IMG/VR virus record: IMGVR_UViG_3300030019_000075
Location: 1-40,895 of that record
Reading direction: 5' to 3' (one strand)
Source of the DNA: a virus
DNA: 40,895 bases
The translations under genes and the position numbers were made by a program. Positions 38,575 to 40,895 of the stretch are shown piece after piece (within the stretch, counting starts at the first letter, position 1; each line of letters begins with the position of its first letter). The notes beneath the pieces were generated by a model. That model worked only from the letters and a program-made list of their open reading frames with translations. It was not told the origin of the DNA and searched no databases.

Positions 38575-38729
38575 GTGATGTTGCACAAACTGCTATTGAT
38601 AAGCTTGATATTCTCAAGCAAATCGCTGAATCTGGTGAGATACGCGTGCTCGCCAAGATCATGATCGAATACATCCATAATAAAGAAAATACCGAAGCCG
38701 GATTTACCGCGAAGAAAGATCAAAAATAA
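38571..38729 (+). CDS. Small hypothetical protein (52 aa)
   Basis: ATG 38571 overlaps the preceding stop as ATGA (an upstream in-frame ATG is inside the HTH gene). MSDVAQTAIDKLDILKQIAE followed by RVLAKIMIEYIHNKENT; helical. No family recognised. Confidence 0.58.
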   Translation: MSDVAQTAIDKLDILKQIAESGEIRVLAKIMIEYIHNKENTEAGFTAKKDQK

Positions 38730-39142
38730 TGTCAGACCGATTAGAACAAGCAAACACTATCTTGACCCAGACCTATGCTATCGACTCAACAAAGCTAGCC
38801 ATTAAGACTCGCAAGGAGATGATCGCTGACCGCGTACAAGAGCGTCAGGCATGGCTAGATCTCGAGTCAGCAAAAGGTGAGGCTGCACGCCTGAAGACTA
38901 TCCTCGATCAGCAGCTCGCGAATGACGGGGCATATAATAATGACCTTGAAGAACTCGGTCAGTTGAAAGATAAATTAAAGTCATTAAACGAAACACTGAG
39001 TGATTTAATTGTTGGCTACCGCATCGAAACCGGTGAACACCAACTTGAGACTAGCCCCGTTGGCGATGCTGTTGAGCTTGTGTTAAAGGGTAAGCTAGGC
39101 AAAAAAGGTAAATATCAAACTAATATGTTCGCAGAGGCATAA
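38729..39142 (+). CDS. Coiled-coil hypothetical protein (137 aa)
   Basis: Starts on the stop of the gene before it. Residues about 40-95 are a charged coiled coil (QERQAWLDLESAKGEAARLK, LGQLKDKLKSLNETLSDLIV), flanked by a basic C-terminal end (LKGKLGKKGKYQTNMFAEA). No family recognised. Its position before rtcB suggests co-expression only. Confidence 0.65.
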   Translation: MSDRLEQANTILTQTYAIDSTKLAIKTRKEMIADRVQERQAWLDLESAKGEAARLKTILDQQLANDGAYNNDLEELGQLKDKLKSLNETLSDLIVGYRIETGEHQLETSPVGDAVELVLKGKLGKKGKYQTNMFAEA

Positions 39143-40317
39143 TGATGAAAAAAATTAGTAAAAAATTACTAAACTGGGCTTCTATTATTGAAGATAATAC
39201 ACAGGCACAAGCAGAACTCACTGCTTCGATGCCGTTTGTTCAACCACACCTGGCCTTAATGCCAGATGCTCACCTCGGTAAGGGTGCAACAGTTGGATCA
39301 GTCATCCCTACAGTTGGGGCTATTATGCCTGCAGCTGTCGGTGTTGATATTGGTTGCGGCATGATTGCAGTGCGAACCCAGTTTGTTAAAAGTGACATTG
39401 AAGGCAAAGACTTGGGCGTACTTCGTCACTCAATTGAACGATCTATCCCACTATCTGCCGGATCATATAATCATAATATTAGTGACTCAGCTGCGGCGCG
39501 TATTGTCGAGTTGTCAGAAATGGCCGGTGATCGCCTACCCTTCTATAATCAACTGACAAAAACAAACTGGACTCACCACCTTGGTACTCTTGGATCAGGT
39601 AATCACTTTGTTGAGGTAACAGTTGATGAAGAGGATCGTGTTTGGCTGTTTCTGCACTCAGGTAGTCGTGGAATTGGTAACTCAATTGCGATGCACCATA
39701 TTAAAGTTGCGATGAATCAGATGGAACGGTATTATATTACCCTTCCAGATAATGACCTTGCCTATTTGGTCGAGGGTACACCCGAGTTTGATCTCTATAT
39801 CCGTGATTTAAACTGGGCACAACACTTTGCTCTTCTTAACCGTGAGGAGATGATGGATCGAGTCGTCCATGACTTTGAACATTTTATGGGTAAAAAGATT
39901 GAAGAATCCGGACGCATTAACTGCCACCACAACTTCACACAAAAGGAACATCACATGGGTCGTGACTTATGGCTTAGCCGTAAGGGTGCAATCCAAGCTG
40001 ATGCCGGTCAACCTGGTTTGATTCCTGGATCAATGGGTACGGCCAGCTACGTTGTGGAAGGCCTTGGTAACAAAGCGGCCTTTGATTCAAGTCCTCACGG
40101 CGCAGGCCGTGTATGGGCGCGTAAAGCTGCCACGCGACACTTTACAATGGAAGATATGGACAAAGAGATGAAGGGAATTGAGTATCGTCGATCTGAAGCC
40201 TTCCTTGATGAGATTCCGAGTGCCTACAAAGATATTGATATTGTTATGGATGATGCCTCTGACCTCGTAAAAATTGTGCATACGTTCCACCAAATTGTGA
40301 ATGTGAAGGGTGAATGA
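39142..40317 (+). CDS. rtcB: RtcB RNA ligase
   Basis: 391 aa; full-length bacterial-type RtcB. Mn-binding and active-site motifs in order: MPDAHLGKGATVG, GVDIGCGM (Cys ligand), LGTLGSGNHFVEV, LHSGSRGIGN, NCHHNF, PGSMGTASYV, and SSPHGAGR (His319, equivalent of the guanylylated histidine). RtcB joins 2',3'-cyclic-phosphate or 3'-phosphate RNA ends to 5'-hydroxyl ends, with GTP. It is a tRNA-repair/splicing enzyme; in phages it can restore tRNAs cut by host anticodon nucleases. All catalytic residues present. Start overlaps the upstream stop (TAATG). Confidence 0.95.
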   Translation: MMKKISKKLLNWASIIEDNTQAQAELTASMPFVQPHLALMPDAHLGKGATVGSVIPTVGAIMPAAVGVDIGCGMIAVRTQFVKSDIEGKDLGVLRHSIERSIPLSAGSYNHNISDSAAARIVELSEMAGDRLPFYNQLTKTNWTHHLGTLGSGNHFVEVTVDEEDRVWLFLHSGSRGIGNSIAMHHIKVAMNQMERYYITLPDNDLAYLVEGTPEFDLYIRDLNWAQHFALLNREEMMDRVVHDFEHFMGKKIEESGRINCHHNFTQKEHHMGRDLWLSRKGAIQADAGQPGLIPGSMGTASYVVEGLGNKAAFDSSPHGAGRVWARKAATRHFTMEDMDKEMKGIEYRRSEAFLDEIPSAYKDIDIVMDDASDLVKIVHTFHQIVNVKGE

Positions 40318-40318
40318 C

Positions 40319-40895
40319 ATGGCTGAAGCATTTCCGCTACAGTGGCCAATGGGGCGAGGTCGCACCGCATATCGTGATAAGAAATATGGTCAATTCAAGG
40401 TAGGCCCCGAAAAAATTAAACGTGACCTATTAAAAGAACTCAGCATGATGAGTGTTACTAATTACGTTATCAATAGCAACTCGAGGTTGAAAGCTGATGG
40501 TATGCCATATGTAAATCAACAAATTGAAGATACAGGCGTTGTACTTTACTTCACCCGTAAGGGACAAGAGATTGCAATTGCTTGTGATAAATACTACCAG
40601 GTGAATGATAACTTGCGCGCAATTGGATTGAGCCTTGGCGCTATCCGTGGCATGGAACGATGGGGCACAGAGGAGATGGTTGATCGCGCGTTTACTGGTT
40701 TTGCAGCACTGCCTGCTAGTTTTGAGATGCCAGCGGGACGAACTCACCGGGAATGGTGGGATGTTCTTGGTGTTGACAGGGGTGCGAATGCCCTGGAAGT
40801 TAAGGCAGCATATAGAGAAGCCCTAAAACTACATCACCCCGACTTTGGTGGCGATGAGGCTGATCTGAAAGATGTGCAACGTGCATATGAAGAGT
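40319..40895 (+). CDS. J-domain protein (3' end outside window; likely fused to the helicase)
   Basis: Starts one base after the rtcB stop. 192 residues are visible. Residues 1-130 match an N-terminal domain found in phage J-domain proteins: AEAFPLQWPMGRGRTAYRDK, YVINSNSRLKADGMPYVNQQ, GVVLYFTRKGQEIAIACDKY, LGAIRGMERWGTEEMVDRAF. Residues about 145-192 are a J-domain (WWDVLGVDRGANALEVKAAY, LHHPDFGG with HPD at 173-175), which stimulates Hsp70 ATPase. No stop before the window end. In the circular reading the next codon completes AYEEL and the frame runs into the helicase at base 3. Confidence 0.9.
   Translation, partial: MAEAFPLQWPMGRGRTAYRDKKYGQFKVGPEKIKRDLLKELSMMSVTNYVINSNSRLKADGMPYVNQQIEDTGVVLYFTRKGQEIAIACDKYYQVNDNLRAIGLSLGAIRGMERWGTEEMVDRAFTGFAALPASFEMPAGRTHREWWDVLGVDRGANALEVKAAYREALKLHHPDFGGDEADLKDVQRAYEE

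Noticed and set aside
1-40895. CRISPR array, IS element or integrase/attachment site
   Set aside because: No regular repeat-spacer series, transposase, integrase or direct terminal repeats were found on reading.

Overview
The window looks like an essentially complete genome of a tailed (siphovirus-like) double-stranded DNA phage, or phage-like contig, of about 41 kb. It uses the standard bacterial code (TGA acts as a stop in many ATGA and TAATG gene couplings). No host gene, integrase, excisionase or CI-type repressor is visible, so there is no evidence of lysogeny. The host cannot be named from sequence alone. The endolysin is modular and lacks a signal peptide, which fits a host with a single membrane and a Gram-positive-type wall. 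The two window ends appear to join: the J-domain reading frame running off the right edge and the helicase reading frame entering at the left edge are in the same frame across the junction, and neither has a start or stop there. The window is therefore probably a circular or circularly permuted genome opened inside one gene.

Layout. (1) 1-2682, plus strand: end of a J-domain/SF2-helicase gene with three helix-turn-helix repeats, then three small genes and a terminator. (2) 2689-26925, minus strand, read right to left: HNH endonuclease, replisome organizer, about ten small early-type genes, TerS, TerL, portal (DUF935/Mu gp29-like), MuF-like head protein, Mu I-like protease/scaffold, decoration protein, major capsid, a small KVTALV-like protein, a head-fibre-like protein, connector and neck proteins, tail tube, tail-assembly chaperone with a hidden -1 frameshift product, tape measure, Dit, tail-tip protein, a homing HNH gene, a LamG-domain fibre, a virion-like protein, a holin-like membrane protein and a VRR-NUC nuclease. 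(3) 26926-28679: regulatory and RNA zone with promoters, palindromes, a lone plus-strand membrane-protein gene, a small minus gene and three tRNA genes (Gln, Asn, Pro). (4) 28680-33115, minus: a compact train of about 16 small genes, including a YopX-family protein and ending in a small holin-like protein and the endolysin. (5) 33116-35100, minus: ParB-like nuclease-domain protein and DUF559 nuclease, separated by hairpin-rich intergenic DNA with an operator-like dyad. (6) 35133-40895, plus: a strong promoter, then a 356-nt highly structured RNA element, then recT, YqaJ exonuclease, coiled-coil protein, small genes, RtcB RNA ligase and the J-domain gene, which probably continues across the junction into the helicase.

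How it works together. RecT and YqaJ form a single-strand annealing recombination pair; the replisome organizer probably recruits the host helicase; the head genes are Mu-like while the tail is siphoviral. RtcB and three tRNAs suggest RNA repair or translation support.

The most unusual element is the RNA at 35384-35739. A perfect 17-bp terminal helix closes a junction of four further long helices, one containing a tRNA T-arm-like hairpin and another a possible pseudoknot. It sits directly upstream of the recT ribosome binding site, in the same transcription unit as rtcB.
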